A stretch of DNA of 64,000 nt from Solirubrobacter sp963798325 (GTDB taxonomy: Bacteria; Actinomycetota; Thermoleophilia; Solirubrobacterales; Solirubrobacteraceae). The DNA lies in contig CAWCSS010000008.1 in NCBI GenBank assembly GCA_963798325.1, positions 1,116,001 through 1,180,000 on the forward strand, given 5' to 3'. Made by a program: the position numbers and the translations under genes. The stretch's first letter is position 1; each line of letters opens with the position of its first letter. Shown piece after piece: positions 26,033 to 35,166 of this stretch. The notes beneath the pieces were generated by a model, which had not been told where the DNA came from, did no database searches, and was given only the letters and a program-made list of their open reading frames with translations.

Positions 26033-27321
26033 CCGTTCGGACAGTCCCGCCTCCAACGCGGTGCACGCCTCCGCGAAGTGGCCGTGCGCGAACAGGGCGC
26101 GGCCGAGCTCCAGCGACAGCGCTCGCGCGCTCCTGCGGTTCGGCGAGCGCGAGCGCTTCGCGCAGCACGGGCAGGCCGTCCGGGCCGGCGGAGGCGACGA
26201 GGGCGTGGGCCAGCTCGCGCGGCAGGCCGGCGCGCTGCACGCGCGGCATCGGCTCCTCGCGCGGCGCGGCGCAGGAGCGTCGCGGCCTCGTCCGGCGCGC
26301 CTCGCGCCCAGGCCAGGCGCGCGGCGCGCCGCAGCGGTTCGACCGTCCAGGCGCCCAGGCCCGGTCCGGCGGCCATGAGCTGCGCCGCGACGTGCTCCGG
26401 GTTGCTCAGAAGCCGCGCCGCGGCGGCGTGCAGGTCGGCGCGCTCGCCGGCCGGGATCGCCTCGTAGACGGCGGCGCGGACCAGCGGGTGTGCGAAGTCC
26501 TCTCCGCGCACGATGTCCGCGCGGCCGAGCGCCTCGAAGGCCTCCACGGCGGACGCACATCCAGCGACGCGAGCCGGGCGGCGACCGTGCCGGAGGCCAT
26601 CCCGTCGAGCACGGACAGGGCGCGCGCGAGCCGCGAGCACGGCGATGGGAGCGCTCGAGGCGCAGGGCGATCGAGTCGATCACCGACCGCGGCGTCCCGT
26701 CACCCGCGGCCAGCAGCGCGTGCACGTAGAACGGGATGCCGCCGGTGGCCGCGAAGTCGCCGCCGAGCTCGGCGACCGCGGCTTGGGAGAGCGGCTGCGG
26801 CTCGAGCACCGTCGTCGCGTCGTGGACGGCGATCCGGGTCAGCGTGTCCAGCGGCTCGTCGCGCGCGGCGAGCACGATCGCCAGCGGCAGGTCGGCGACA
26901 CGATTGACCATGAACGCCAGCCAGCGCAGCGTCGGGCGGTCCAGCCAGTGCGCGTCGTCGACCAGGCAGCACCGCCGGGCAGCGGTGGCGGCAGACGGCC
27001 AGTAGAGCTCGTATCTGGATGGAGATCGCCAAGACGAGGAAAAAAGTCCCGAGACCGGCCCGAGCAACTGCTGGACGCCGGCGAACGCGAACGCCGTCTC
27101 GAGCTCGCTGCCGCGGGCCGACAGGACCGGCACGGTCGCCAGCTCGCGCGCCCGGGCGAGCAGCGCCGTCTTGCCGATCCCGGCCGGCCCGCGCACGAGC
27201 GCGCAGCCGCCGCGCTCCAGGACGCCGCGCAACGTTTCGATCTCGGCATCGCGCTCGAGCAGAAAAGTCAGGGGAGAACTCCAGGGGGCGCGCGCCTCTC
27301 GGCGAGGCGAGGCTGGGGCGG

Positions 27322-27764
27322 GTGAGCACCTATTCCGTCGTTGTCGCGGTGCACATCATCGCGGCCTTCGCCGCGTACGGGCTGCCCGCCGCGTATCCGC
27401 TGCTGCTGCCGTACCTGCGCCGCCACCACCCGGAGGCGCTCCCGGGCGTGCACGCGATCCAGTACCGACTCAACGTCGCGCTGACGGGGCCGTTCACGGT
27501 CGTGCTGCTGGCGGCGGGCCTCTACCTCGCCACCGACGGCGACCGGTGGGGCGAGCCGTTCACCACCGCCGGGCTGGTCGCGGTCGCGATCATCGCGGTG
27601 GTCGGCGGCGCCGTGATCGTGCCCGCCACGCAGTGAGCTCGCCGCGCTGGACCCCGCCGGCGAACGGCTACGCACGCGTCTACCGCCGCTACCTCACCGC
27701 CGAGATCATCCTCGCGGCCGTGGTCGTCGCGGCGATCTTCACGATGGCGGTGCAGCCCGGCTAG
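27322..27764 (+). CDS. DUF2269-like integral membrane protein, frameshifted near 27640
   Basis: About 147 residues with four membrane segments. From GTG 27322 the frame reads VSTYSVVVAVHIIAAFAAYG, a second helix near VALTGPFTVVLLAAGLYLAT, and a third at AGLVAVAIIAVVGGAVIVP. It stops at 27636, but a different frame continues RVYRRYLTAEIILAAVVVAA and FTMAVQPG, as expected for the last helix of this family. Two indels at about 27636 and 27660 would join them. Function unknown. It diverges from the LuxR gene and is followed by the acyl-CoA ligase. Confidence 0.6.
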
Positions 27765-27767
27765 GCT
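27762..27767 (+). promoter_or_regulatory. -10 box TAGGCT, 7 nt before ATG 27775
   Basis: TAGGCT, seven bases (CGAGCCT), ATG of the acyl-CoA ligase gene. This is the same leaderless spacing as at 46167. Confidence 0.55.
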
Positions 27768-27774
27768 CGAGCCT

Positions 27775-29358
27775 ATGCCGACCAGCCTCGCCCAGCACCT
27801 GACCGAGACGGCCAAGGCGTTCGCCGACCGGCCGGCGCTCAAGCTCGACGACGCGATCGTCAACTACGCCGTGCTCGACGAGGGCGCGACGCGGGTCGCC
27901 GGGCCTGCTCAAGCAGAAGGGCATCGAGCCCGGCGACCGCGTCGGGATCATGCTCCCCAACGTCCCGTACTTCGCCGTCGTCTACTACGGCATCCTGCGC
28001 GCCGGCGGCGTCGTCGTGCCGATGAACGTGCTGCTCAAGGGGCGCGAGGTCGCGTTCTACCTCAAGGACTCCGGGCGCGAAGGTCCTCTTCGCCTGGCAC
28101 GACTTCGCCGAGGCGGCGCAGACCGGCGCCGAGGAGGCCGGCGCCGAGGCGTCCTGGTCAAGCCCGGCGAGTTCGAGCAGCTCGTGCTCGGCGCGCCGCG
28201 CGCCGAGGAGGACGAGCCGCGCGAGGGCGACGACACCGCGGTGATCCTCTACACGTCGCGGCACCACCGGCACGCCCAAGGGCGCCGAGCTCACCCACGC
28301 CAACCTCGCCGAGAACTGCACCGTGACGGCGGCGACGCTCGTGCAGATCACCGAGCGACGACATGATCCTCGGCGCGCTGCCGCTGTTTCACTCCTTCGG
28401 GCAGACGTGCGGGCTCAACGCCGCGGTCGCCACCGGCGCCTGCCTGACGCTGATCCCGCGCTTCGACCCGGCCAAGGCGCTCGAGATCATCGAGCGCGAC
28501 AGCGTGACGGTGTTCGAGGGCGTGCCGACGATGTACCACGCGATGCTCAACGCGGCCGAGCAAGGACGACGGCCGACACCTCGATCGCTGCGCGTGTGCG
28601 TCTCCGGCGGCGCCGCGATGCCGGTCGAGGTCATGAAGGGCTTCGAGAAGGAGTTCGGCTGCAAGGTCCTCGAGGGCTACGGGCTCTCGGAGACGTCGCC
28701 GGTGGCCTCGTTCAACCACCCCGACAGCGAGCGCAAGCCGGGCTCGATCGGCACGCCGATCGAGGGCGTCGAGATGAAGGTCGTCGACGAGGACGACGAC
28801 GAGGTCGGGCAGGGCGAGCGTCGGCGAGATCGTCATCCGCGGCCACAACGTCATGAAGGGCTACTGGGACCGCGAGGACGCGACCGAGGAGGTCATGCGC
28901 GGCGGCTGGTTCCACTCCGGCGACATGGCCACGGTCGACGAGGACGGCTACTTCTTCATCGTCGACCGCAAGAAGGACATGATCATCCGCGGCGGCTACA
29001 ACGTCTACCCGCGCGAGATCGAGGAGGTGCTCTACGAGCATCCGGCGGTCTCCGAGGCCGCGGTCATCGGCGTGCCCGACGACTCGCTCGGCGAGGAGGT
29101 CGGCGGCGTGGTCGTCGCTCAAGGACGGCGCGGACGCCGTCCGAGGACGACATGCGCGCCTTCGTCAAGGAGCACGTCGCCGCCTACAAGTACCCGCGCA
29201 AGATCTGGTTCTCCGACGAGCTGCCCAAGGGCCCGACCGGCAAGATCCTCAAGCGCGAGATCAAGTCGCCCGGCGCCGACGAGCGTCACGCCGTCCGCGA
29301 GGCCGAGCAGCACGGACTCGACCCGCTCGTCGGCGGCGATCCGCTCGTTGAGCGTTGA
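27775..29358 (+). pseudogene. Long-chain acyl-CoA ligase (AMP-binding, FadD-like), about eight frameshifts
   Basis: An adenylate-forming enzyme that activates fatty acids to acyl-CoA, spread over three frames. Recognisable parts in order are TSLAQHLTETAKAFADRPAL, GDRVGIMLPNVPYFAVVYYG, the P-loop YTSGTTGTPKGAELTHANL (needs one base removed near 28260), GALPLFHSFGQTCGLNA, GYGLSETSPVASFNHP, GWFHSGDMATVDEDGYFFIV, DRKKDMIIRGGYNVYPREI and KGPTGKILKREIKSP with the catalytic lysine. Breaks sit near 27902, 28079, 28150, 28260, 28353, 28818 and 29119-29150, plus a compensated group at 28560-28605. Each is fixed by one base, mostly an extra G or C. The true 3' end is uncertain because it runs into the convergent methyltransferase. 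Confidence 0.8.
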
Positions 29359-29889
29359 TATCGTGGCGGTCGGTCGTCCGGGTCGAGCACGTTCTCGCCG
29401 AGCAGCATGTTGTCCAGCACGACCACGCCGCCGGGCCGCAGGCGGGGACGAGCGCCTCGTAGTACGCGGGGTACTCGGGCTTGTCGGCGTCGACGTAGGC
29501 GAGGTCGATCTGCGGGTCCTCGGGGATCCGCTCGAGCGCGCGCGGCCGCCGGGCCGACCTCGATCGTCGCGCGGTCGCCCATCCCGCCTGCTCGACGTTG
29601 CGCTCGGCGATCGAGCGCGTACTCGCGCGACCTCGAAGCACGTCAAGCCTGCCGCCCTCGGCCAGGCCGCGGGCGATGCAGATCGCTCCGTAGCCGGTGA
29701 AGGTGCCGACCTCGATCGCCTCCGCGCCTCGAGCATCCTCGCGAGCAGCGTCAGCAGCGCCGCCTGATCGGCGCGCGACTGCATGCCCGCGTTGGGCAAC
29801 TCGCTCGTCTCGCGCGCGACCTGCGCGAGCACTTCGTCTTGGCCGGCGAAGCGATTCAGGTACGACGTCAGTTCGGGATTGCGCGGCAT
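29261..29889 (-). pseudogene. SAM-dependent O-methyltransferase (catechol/caffeoyl-CoA type), frameshifted
   Basis: A class I O-methyltransferase of about 210 residues in several frames: MPRNPELTSYLNRFAGQDEV, ARETSELPNAGMQSRADQAA, the SAM motif EVGTFTGYGAICIARGLAEG, the metal/SAM motif DLAYVDADKPEYP, GGVVVLDNMLLGENVLDPDD and NERIAADERVESVLLGLADG ending near ARRRAT at 29261. These match the family O-methyltransferase family 3. At least five indels separate them. It is convergent with the acyl-CoA ligase and probably intact in the organism. Confidence 0.75.
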
Positions 29890-29901
29890 CCGCGCATGAT
29901 T

Positions 29902-31180
29902 TCAGCCCTCGATGCCGAACTCGCCGCCTGCTCGGCTTCGACGGCGCCGCCGCCGCCACCACCGCCGCCGCCCCCGCCGCTGCGTTTCGGCGCGGAGCCC
30001 GCCGCCGCCGACGCTGGAGGGGTCGCGACGTGTTGGCTGGCCGGCGCGCTCGCGGGCGTGAGCGCCTTCGATGCCGAACTCGTCGACCACGGTCTTCTTC
30101 TTCTCGACCACCGGCTTGGTCTTGCGCGTGGCCTTCGCCTTCGCCTTCGGTGTGGACGTCGGCGCCGGCGTCGCCGTCGGCCGCGTACATGCGCGGCGGC
30201 GGGTCCGGCGTGCGGCGTCGCCGACGGCTTTGAGGCGGCGACGATCCGGACCTTCTTCTTCGCCTTGTGCTTCCCGGCGTCGGCGCGGGCTTCGCTCGTG
30301 GTGGGCGATCAGCGGCGGCGCCGGCAGCGCGCCGGTCATCACGCACGCCGCTCCCGCCCCGGCGCCGCTCAGGCACAGGCCGACGAGCGCCGGCGGCCGG
30401 CCCGAAGCGCCCACCGCCGCTCGGACGTCAGCTAGCACGCTCGACGTCGGGCGCGCGACAGGACGCGGCTCATCCACGCGAACGGCGCCAGCAGCGCGAT
30501 CCGCCGCGTGCGCGAGAAGCGCATCGACCGCACCGTCGCGCGGCAGGTCGCGCAGTGGCGCAGGTGCGGGCGGATCGAGAGGATCTGCGCGCTCGTCGCG
30601 GTCCCGCCCGCGAGCGCGTCCAGCACCGGCTCGTAGCGCTCGCACGCCTCGCCCGCCTCGATCCCGCGATAGACCTTCAGGAACGCGCTTGCGGCCCTCG
30701 GTGATGCTGCGGTTGACCTTCGTGTAGCTCCAGCCGAAGTGGCGGCCGATCTCGTGGTAGGAGAGGTCCTTCGGCCTTCAGCAGCAGCGCCTTCGCCTCG
30801 TCGGGCTTGAGCGACTTCAGCGCCTCGACCGAGCGGCCCACGCGCTCGCCGCCCGCCACCGTGTCCTCGACCTCGCGCAGGACCGATTCGCGCTCGTCGA
30901 AGTCGACGTCATCCGCCTCGACCAGGGCGCCACGGGCGTTGCGGATGGCCATCGCCTCATGCTTGACCACCACCCGCAGCCAGGCGCCTTCGGTCGCGCG
31001 GTCGACCGTGTTCAGTCGCCGCAGGTAGATCTCCAGCGCGCGCTGGTAGGCATCCAGTGCGTCGTCGTGACAGAAGGAGAACTGATTGGCGACACGCAAC
31101 AGCATCGGCCCGTGCCGCGCCACCATCGCCTCGATCCGTTGCGCGTCGTTCCCCACGCCGCGCTCGCCCAACGCCGCCAC
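29902..31180 (-). CDS. Sigma-70 family sigma factor with long C-terminal extension, frameshifted
   Basis: An ECF-like sigma factor of about 420 residues. GTG 31180 has GGAGGG upstream. Region 2 is ALDAYQRALEIYLRRLNTVD with WLRVVVKHEAMAIRNAR, and region 4 LKPDEAKALLLKAEG continues in another frame as LSYHEIGRHFGWSYTKVNRS. It then runs into a zinc-finger/anti-sigma-like segment, RPHLRHCATCRATVRSMRFS, a hydrophobic stretch (PALVGLCLSGAGAGAACVMT), a Lys/Pro-rich tail (TPKAKAKATRKTKPVVEKKK) and two copies of EFGIEG, the second at the very C-terminus. Indels lie near 30690, 30767 and in 30180-30320. The fused C-terminal part suggests self-restraint or membrane tethering. Confidence 0.7.
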
Positions 31181-31236
31181 TTCGCCCTCCGTGCTTCGCC
31201 CTCGTGACGGATTTAGGCGGATCGCCCGGTTCTTCG

Positions 31237-31255
31237 CCCCCTACCAATGGGGGAA
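31237..31255. promoter_or_regulatory. C5-N7-G5 dyad in the sigma-factor/winged-helix divergent promoter region
   Basis: CCCCC, TACCAAT, GGGGG, followed by AA. It sits midway in the 163-base gap between the divergent sigma-factor and winged-helix genes. A closely similar sequence, in reverse orientation, lies at 35099-35116. It may be an operator or sigma-specific promoter element. Confidence 0.4.
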
Positions 31256-31343
31256 TTGTTCGCAAATAGCGACCTTTTTCGGTCAGGGGCGAGCGGGGGT
31301 GGAGCGCTAGCCTGCCCCGCGTCCTAACGGGAAGGGGTGGTAC

Positions 31344-31758
31344 GTGAGCGACGTGATCGCTGCGCTGCGGCGGGATCTGGAAGAGCGGTTGAACACGATC
31401 GAGCGCGAACTGGCGGCGTATGAGCCGCTGGTGCAGCGAGCGCGAGCAGATCCAGGCGGCGCTGGCGCGAGCACCGTTCGCGGCGGAGCGCCGCCCGGTC
31501 GCGACGCGCGGCACGTCGCCGCGCAAGCAGACCAAGCGCGCGCCGCGCGGCGCCAACCGCGAGGCGATCGTCAGCGTCGTCGGCGAGCGCCCCGGCGTGT
31601 CAGCGCGGCGGAGATCTCCGACGTCACGAAGATCTCGCGCGCGGTGACCTACAACACGCTCGCCAAGCTCGTCTCGCAGGGCAAGGTGGAGAAGACCGAA
31701 CTGCCCGGTGGCCAGACCGGCTACAAAGCGCGCCGCGCCCGCCGATCCCGGCCTATAG
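31344..31758 (+). CDS. Small winged-helix DNA-binding protein, frameshifted
   Basis: About 137 residues. GTG 31344 has AAGGGG upstream. An N-terminal coiled-coil segment (VIAALRRDLEERLNTIEREL) is followed by a basic Thr/Lys/Arg linker (SPRKQTKRAPRGANREAIVS) and a winged helix (SAAEISDVTKISRAVTYNTL, AKLVSQGKVEKTELPGGQTG). Frame changes near 31437, 31598 and 31727 are needed. The last gives YKRAAPADPGL and a stop at 31756-31758, just before the next gene. Divergent from the sigma factor, it may regulate that gene or itself. Confidence 0.6.
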
Positions 31759-31759
31759 T
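31754..31759 (+). promoter_or_regulatory. -10 box TATAGT, 7 nt before ATG 31767
   Basis: TATAGT followed by seven bases and the ATG of the CBS gene, the best -10 match of the leaderless set. It overlaps the stop codon of the upstream winged-helix gene. Confidence 0.6.
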
Positions 31760-31766
31760 CGCTTTC

Positions 31767-33155
31767 ATGACCCGTACGGCGACGACATCCGAGATCAAGG
31801 ACTCACTCCTGGACACGGTGGGTGAGACGCCCCTGGTGCGCCTGAGCCGGATCAGCGCGGGCTGTGCGCCACAGGTCGTCGCCAAGGTCGAGTACTTCAA
31901 CCCTGGTGGGTCGATCAAGGATCGGGTCGCGATCCGGATGGTCGAGGCCGCCGAGCGCGACGGTCGGCTGCGGCCGGGCGGGACGATCATCGAGCCGACG
32001 TCGGGCAACACCGGCACCGGCCTGGCGATCGCCGCGCGCCTGAAGGGCTACCGCGTGATCGCGGTGATGCCGGACAAGATGTCGCGCGAGAAGATCGACC
32101 TGCTGCGCGCCTACGGCGCCGAGGTCGTGGTCACGCCGACCGACGTCGCGCCGGACTCGCCGCAGGCCTACTACCGGGTCGCGGACCGGCTGACGCGAGG
32201 AGATCCCGGGCGCGTTCCAGCCCAACCAGTACGCCAACCCCGCCAACCCCGAGGCGCACTACCTGGGCACCGGGCCGGAGCTGTGGCGCCAGTCGGGCGG
32301 GCGGATCACGCACTTCGTGTGCGGCGTCGGGACGGGCGGGACGATCACCGGCACGGCGAGGTACCTGCAAGGAGCAGAACCCGAAGATCGAGGTCATCGG
32401 CGCTGACCCGGTCGGCTCGATCTACTCCAACGAGGAAGTCCATCCGTACCTCGTCGAGGGCGTGGGCGAGGACTTCTGGCCGGCGACCTATGACCCGTCG
32501 GTGGTCGATCGCTACGTGACCGTCTCCGACCGCGATTCGTTCCTGACGACGCGCCGGCTGGCGGAGACCGAGGGGCTGCTCGTGGGCGGGTCGTGCGGGC
32601 TCGCCATGCACGCGGCGCTGGAGGTCGCGCGCGGCGATCTCGGACCCGGAGGCGATGGTCGCGGTGATCCTGCCCGACGGCGGGCGCGGCTATCTCTCGA
32701 AGATCTTCAACGACGAGTGGATGACGCAGTACGGCTTCCTGGAGCGCTCCGCGGACCGGACGGTCGGCGACGTGCTGCGGATGAAGACCGCCGCGGGGGA
32801 GATCCCGCGCTTCGTCGTCGTCCAGACGCATCAGCCGGTGCGCGAGGCGATCTCGCTGCTGCACGAGCATCGCGTCTCGCAGTTGCCGGTGGTCAGCGCC
32901 GACGATCCCTACACGGTCGTCGGGTCGGTCGGTGAGCGCGGGCTGCTCAAGGCGGCGCTCGTGGACCCGCAGGTCATGACCGCGCCGATCGCCGACGTGA
33001 TGGAGGCGCCGTTCTCCGGCGTCTCGACGGTCGATCCGGTGCGCGAGGCGGTCGAGCTGCTGACCGGCGACACGCAGGCGTTGATCGTGAGCGAGCACGG
33101 CCGGCCGGTGGGCATCGTGACGCGCACCGACCTGCTTGAGTCGCTCGTCTCATGA
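31767..33155 (+). CDS. cbs: Cystathionine beta-synthase with C-terminal CBS-domain pair, frameshifted
   Basis: A PLP enzyme condensing serine (or O-acetylserine) with homocysteine to cystathionine, about 460 residues. Motifs are NPGGSIKDRVAIRM (PLP lysine), PTSGNTGTGLAIAA, and, after indels, GVGTGGTITG and the serine-phosphate motif GGSCGLAMHAA. Two CBS domains (TVGDVLRMKT through VSQLPVVSADD, and IADVMEAPFSGV through RPVGIVTRTDLLESL) form the regulatory tail. Single extra bases near 32200, 32369 and 32638 break the frame; removing them restores LTREIPGAFQ, RYLKEQNPKIEVIG and EVARAISDPEAMVAV. It overlaps metB by four bases, giving a reverse transsulfuration pair. Confidence 0.88.
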
Positions 33156-34225
33156 CCCGATTCGCGACCCGCGCGGTCCACGCCGGCCTGGAGCCTGATC
33201 CCTCCTTCGGCGACGTGATTCCCGCGATCCACCAGTCCACGACCTACGTGCAGAGCGCTCCGGGCCAGTTCCGCGAGCGCTTCGACTACTCGCGCTCGGC
33301 CAACCCGACACGCGACGCCCTCGAGCGCGGGCTCGGTGAGCTCGAGGGCGGCCTCGGCAGCGCGTTCTCCTCGGGCATGGCCGCGACGCACGCGCTGCTG
33401 ACCGCGGTGTGCGACACCGGCGACCACGTCGTGATCCCGGACGATCTCTACGGAGGCACCTACCGGCTCGTCGACAAGGTGCTCTCGCGCTGGGGGCTCT
33501 CGTACACGATGGTCGATCAGACCGATCTCGATGCGGTCGCGGCGGCGATCACCGATGCGACGAAGCTGGTGTGGGTCGAGACGCCGACGAACCCGACGCT
33601 GAAGGTCATCGACGTGCCGGGCGTGATCGCTCGCGCGGGCGGCGTCTTCGTGGCCGTCGACAACACGTTCGCGACGCCGGTCTACCAGCGTCCTCTGGAG
33701 CTGGGCGCGGACGCCGTCGTGCACTCCGCGACCAAGTATCTGGGCGGACACTCGGACGCGGTTTCCGGCGCCGTGGTGGTGCGCGATCCGGACGTGCACG
33801 AGAAGGTGCGCTTCGTGCAGAACTCGATCGGCGCCGTGCCCGGGCCGCTGGATTGCTTCCTCGTGCATCGCGGCCTGCGGACCCTGCATCTGCGGATGGC
33901 GGCGCACACCGAGAACGCGCGCGTCGTCTCGGCGTGGCTCGAAGGCATCGAAGGCGTGTACGAGGTGCGCTGGCCCGGCATCTCGGGGATGGTCTCGTTC
34001 CGCCATCCGGACGCGCTGAAGATCGTGTCGGCGACGAAGCTGTTCTCGTTGGCGGAGTCGCTCGGCGGGGTTGAGTCGCTGATCGAGATCCCGCAGGCGA
34101 TGACGCACGGATCCGTGGAAGGTTCCGCGGCGGCGGTCCCGGCCGATCTCGTGCGTCTGTCCTGCGGCGTCGAAGCGCCCGAGGACCTGGTGGAGGATCT
34201 GGCTCAGGCGCTCGGCGTGGAGTGA
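33152..34225 (+). CDS. metB: Cystathionine gamma-synthase/lyase (Cys/Met metabolism PLP enzyme)
   Basis: A 357-residue fold-type I PLP enzyme. It has the substrate region YSRSANPTRDALERGLGEL, the phosphate-binding SSGMAATHALL, VDNTFATP and the PLP lysine in HSATKYLGGHSDAVSG; the C-terminal VRLSCGVEAPEDLVEDL is intact. Coupled by an ATGA overlap to the CBS gene, it more likely acts as gamma-lyase (cysteine from methionine) than as gamma-synthase, though sequence alone does not separate these. Slightly shorter than the usual 380-390 residues, mainly at the mid C-terminal part. A stable hairpin follows the stop. Confidence 0.92.
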   Translation: MTRFATRAVHAGLEPDPSFGDVIPAIHQSTTYVQSAPGQFRERFDYSRSANPTRDALERGLGELEGGLGSAFSSGMAATHALLTAVCDTGDHVVIPDDLYGGTYRLVDKVLSRWGLSYTMVDQTDLDAVAAAITDATKLVWVETPTNPTLKVIDVPGVIARAGGVFVAVDNTFATPVYQRPLELGADAVVHSATKYLGGHSDAVSGAVVVRDPDVHEKVRFVQNSIGAVPGPLDCFLVHRGLRTLHLRMAAHTENARVVSAWLEGIEGVYEVRWPGISGMVSFRHPDALKIVSATKLFSLAESLGGVESLIEIPQAMTHGSVEGSAAAVPADLVRLSCGVEAPEDLVEDLAQALGVE

Positions 34226-34239
34226 CTTAAGTCGCGCCG

Positions 34240-34272
34240 GGAAACGACCGATGGGATGGTCGGTGGGTTTCC
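34240..34272 (+). terminator. Hairpin after metB
   Basis: GGAAAC (34240-34245) pairs with GTTTCC (34267-34272), enclosing a further stem (CGACC with GGTCG). It begins 14 bases after the metB stop and lies before the NlpC/P60 gene; TT follows but no long T-tract. Confidence 0.5.
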
Positions 34273-34310
34273 TTACGTCCTCTCAACGTCCTCGTCGCCA
34301 TCCTAGGTGG

Positions 34311-35063
34311 ATGCTCCGGATCGCCGCTGCCTTCACGACCGCAGGGTTGCTGACCCTCGGCGGCGGCTATCTGGCTCTCGGCGCATCCGGTCAGGACACG
34401 CCCCCGGCGGCGGCTGTGGCCGCGACCGCCACGTCTTCACCGATGGTGGCCGCCGCGTCCGAGGACGCGGTCTCTCTGCCGCCGCTGCCGACGACCTCGC
34501 GGGCGCGCTCCGTGGCTCCGGTCGCGGGTGAGGCGGGTTCGCCGACCGCCGCGGCCGCCGACCCGGGCCTGAGCACGACCGACGCGAAGCCGACCAAGGA
34601 AGCCTCCTCCGCGATCCAGGGCAAGAACCCGGCGTCCGGTGGTTCCAACGCCGTCGACAAGGCGGTCGCCTTGGGCAACGGCGTCGCGCTGCCGCCGTTG
34701 GAGGCGCCCGAGGCCGTCAAGCAGATCATCGAGGCCGGTAACGGCATCGCGCGCACGCCCTACAAGTGGGGCGGCGGGCACGGCAAATGGCAGGACACGG
34801 GCTACGACTGCTCGGGTTCGGTGTCCTTCGTGCTGGCCGCGGCGGGCCTGCTGAACGGGCCGTTGGCGTCCGGTCCCCTGATGTCCTGGGGCGAGGCCGG
34901 CAAGGGCAAGTGGGTCACGATCTACGCCAACGACGGGCACGTCTTCCTGGAGGTCGCCGGCGTTCGCTTCGACACCTCCGCCGCGAAGATCACCGGCTCG
35001 CGCTGGATCAACGAGATGCGCTCCACCGAAGGCTTCGTGGCGCGACATCCAGCGGGCCTTTAG
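34311..35063 (+). CDS. Secreted NlpC/P60-like cell-wall peptidase (paralog of the one at 63.1 kb)
   Basis: A 250-residue exported protein. After a signal or anchor helix (AAAFTTAGLLTLGGGYLAL) come about 110 residues of Ala/Thr/Ser/Pro-rich spacer, then a peptidase domain. The likely catalytic cysteine is in DTGYDCSGSVSFVLAAAG and the histidine in NDGHVFLEVAG; both align with the 63.1-kb paralog, including KWGGGHG, MSWGEAG and the end RHPAGL. It should cut peptidoglycan stem peptides. I chose ATG 34311; an ATG at 34251 falls in the loop of the upstream hairpin. Unlike its paralog it has no c-di-AMP riboswitch and no peptidoglycan-binding domain. Confidence 0.82.
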   Translation: MLRIAAAFTTAGLLTLGGGYLALGASGQDTPPAAAVAATATSSPMVAAASEDAVSLPPLPTTSRARSVAPVAGEAGSPTAAAADPGLSTTDAKPTKEASSAIQGKNPASGGSNAVDKAVALGNGVALPPLEAPEAVKQIIEAGNGIARTPYKWGGGHGKWQDTGYDCSGSVSFVLAAAGLLNGPLASGPLMSWGEAGKGKWVTIYANDGHVFLEVAGVRFDTSAAKITGSRWINEMRSTEGFVARHPAGL

Positions 35064-35079
35064 TCAGGTTTATCGGGCT

Positions 35080-35095
35080 TGGGGTGTCGACCCCA
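35080..35095 (+). terminator. Small hairpin after the NlpC/P60 gene
   Basis: TGGGGT-GTCG-ACCCCA forms a 6-bp stem with a 4-base loop, 17 bases after the stop. Short, but the only hairpin candidate before the next elements. Confidence 0.4.
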
Positions 35096-35098
35096 TGT

Positions 35099-35116
35099 CC
35101 CCCATTTGGGGTAGGG
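35099..35116. promoter_or_regulatory. CCCCCATTTGGGG(TAGGG) palindromic motif
   Basis: The 12-bp palindrome CCCCATTTGGGG extended by TAGGG; its reverse complement reads CCCTACCCCAAATGGGGG. That matches CCCCTACC-AATGGGGG at 31237-31255 apart from a two-base gap. It stands about 51 bases before the start of the small gene at 35167. Confidence 0.4.
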
Positions 35117-35166
35117 CCGATCACCCGGGGTGCAAGCTCTTGATGACCCCCTGAGGAGTCCGCCTG

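Larger units (their letters stand above)
24596..27265 (-). pseudogene. LuxR-family ATP-dependent regulator (MalT/LAL-type), many frameshifts
   Basis: Pieces in all three frames line up as one large AAA-type LuxR regulator of about 890 residues. They are LLERDAEIETLRGVLERGG, P-loop GPAGIGKTALLARAREL, Walker B region CCLVDDAHWLDRPTLRWL, ATGGIPFYVHALLAAG, TPR-like repeats, and the C-terminal HTH LTAAQRRVARLAAEGRSNREI then AETLFLTEKTVEGHLGAAYRKLGIGSRAQL. At least eight frame changes are needed. It also carries a 183-bp imperfect tandem duplication and a 14-bp hairpin. It is either a decaying gene or poor sequence; neighbours with conserved functions break in the same way, favouring error. Start and end are approximate. 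Confidence 0.75.

Noticed and set aside
24600..32700. Programmed frameshifting or recoding as the reason for the many frame breaks
   Set aside because: The breaks occur in unrelated genes, lack a common slippery site or downstream structure, and are each fixed by a single base.
34226..34310. c-di-AMP riboswitch before the first NlpC/P60 gene
   Set aside because: The sequence forms a simple hairpin and lacks the GACAGCTAAC and GGGGGAACC signatures that are clear at 63 kb; it is also too short.
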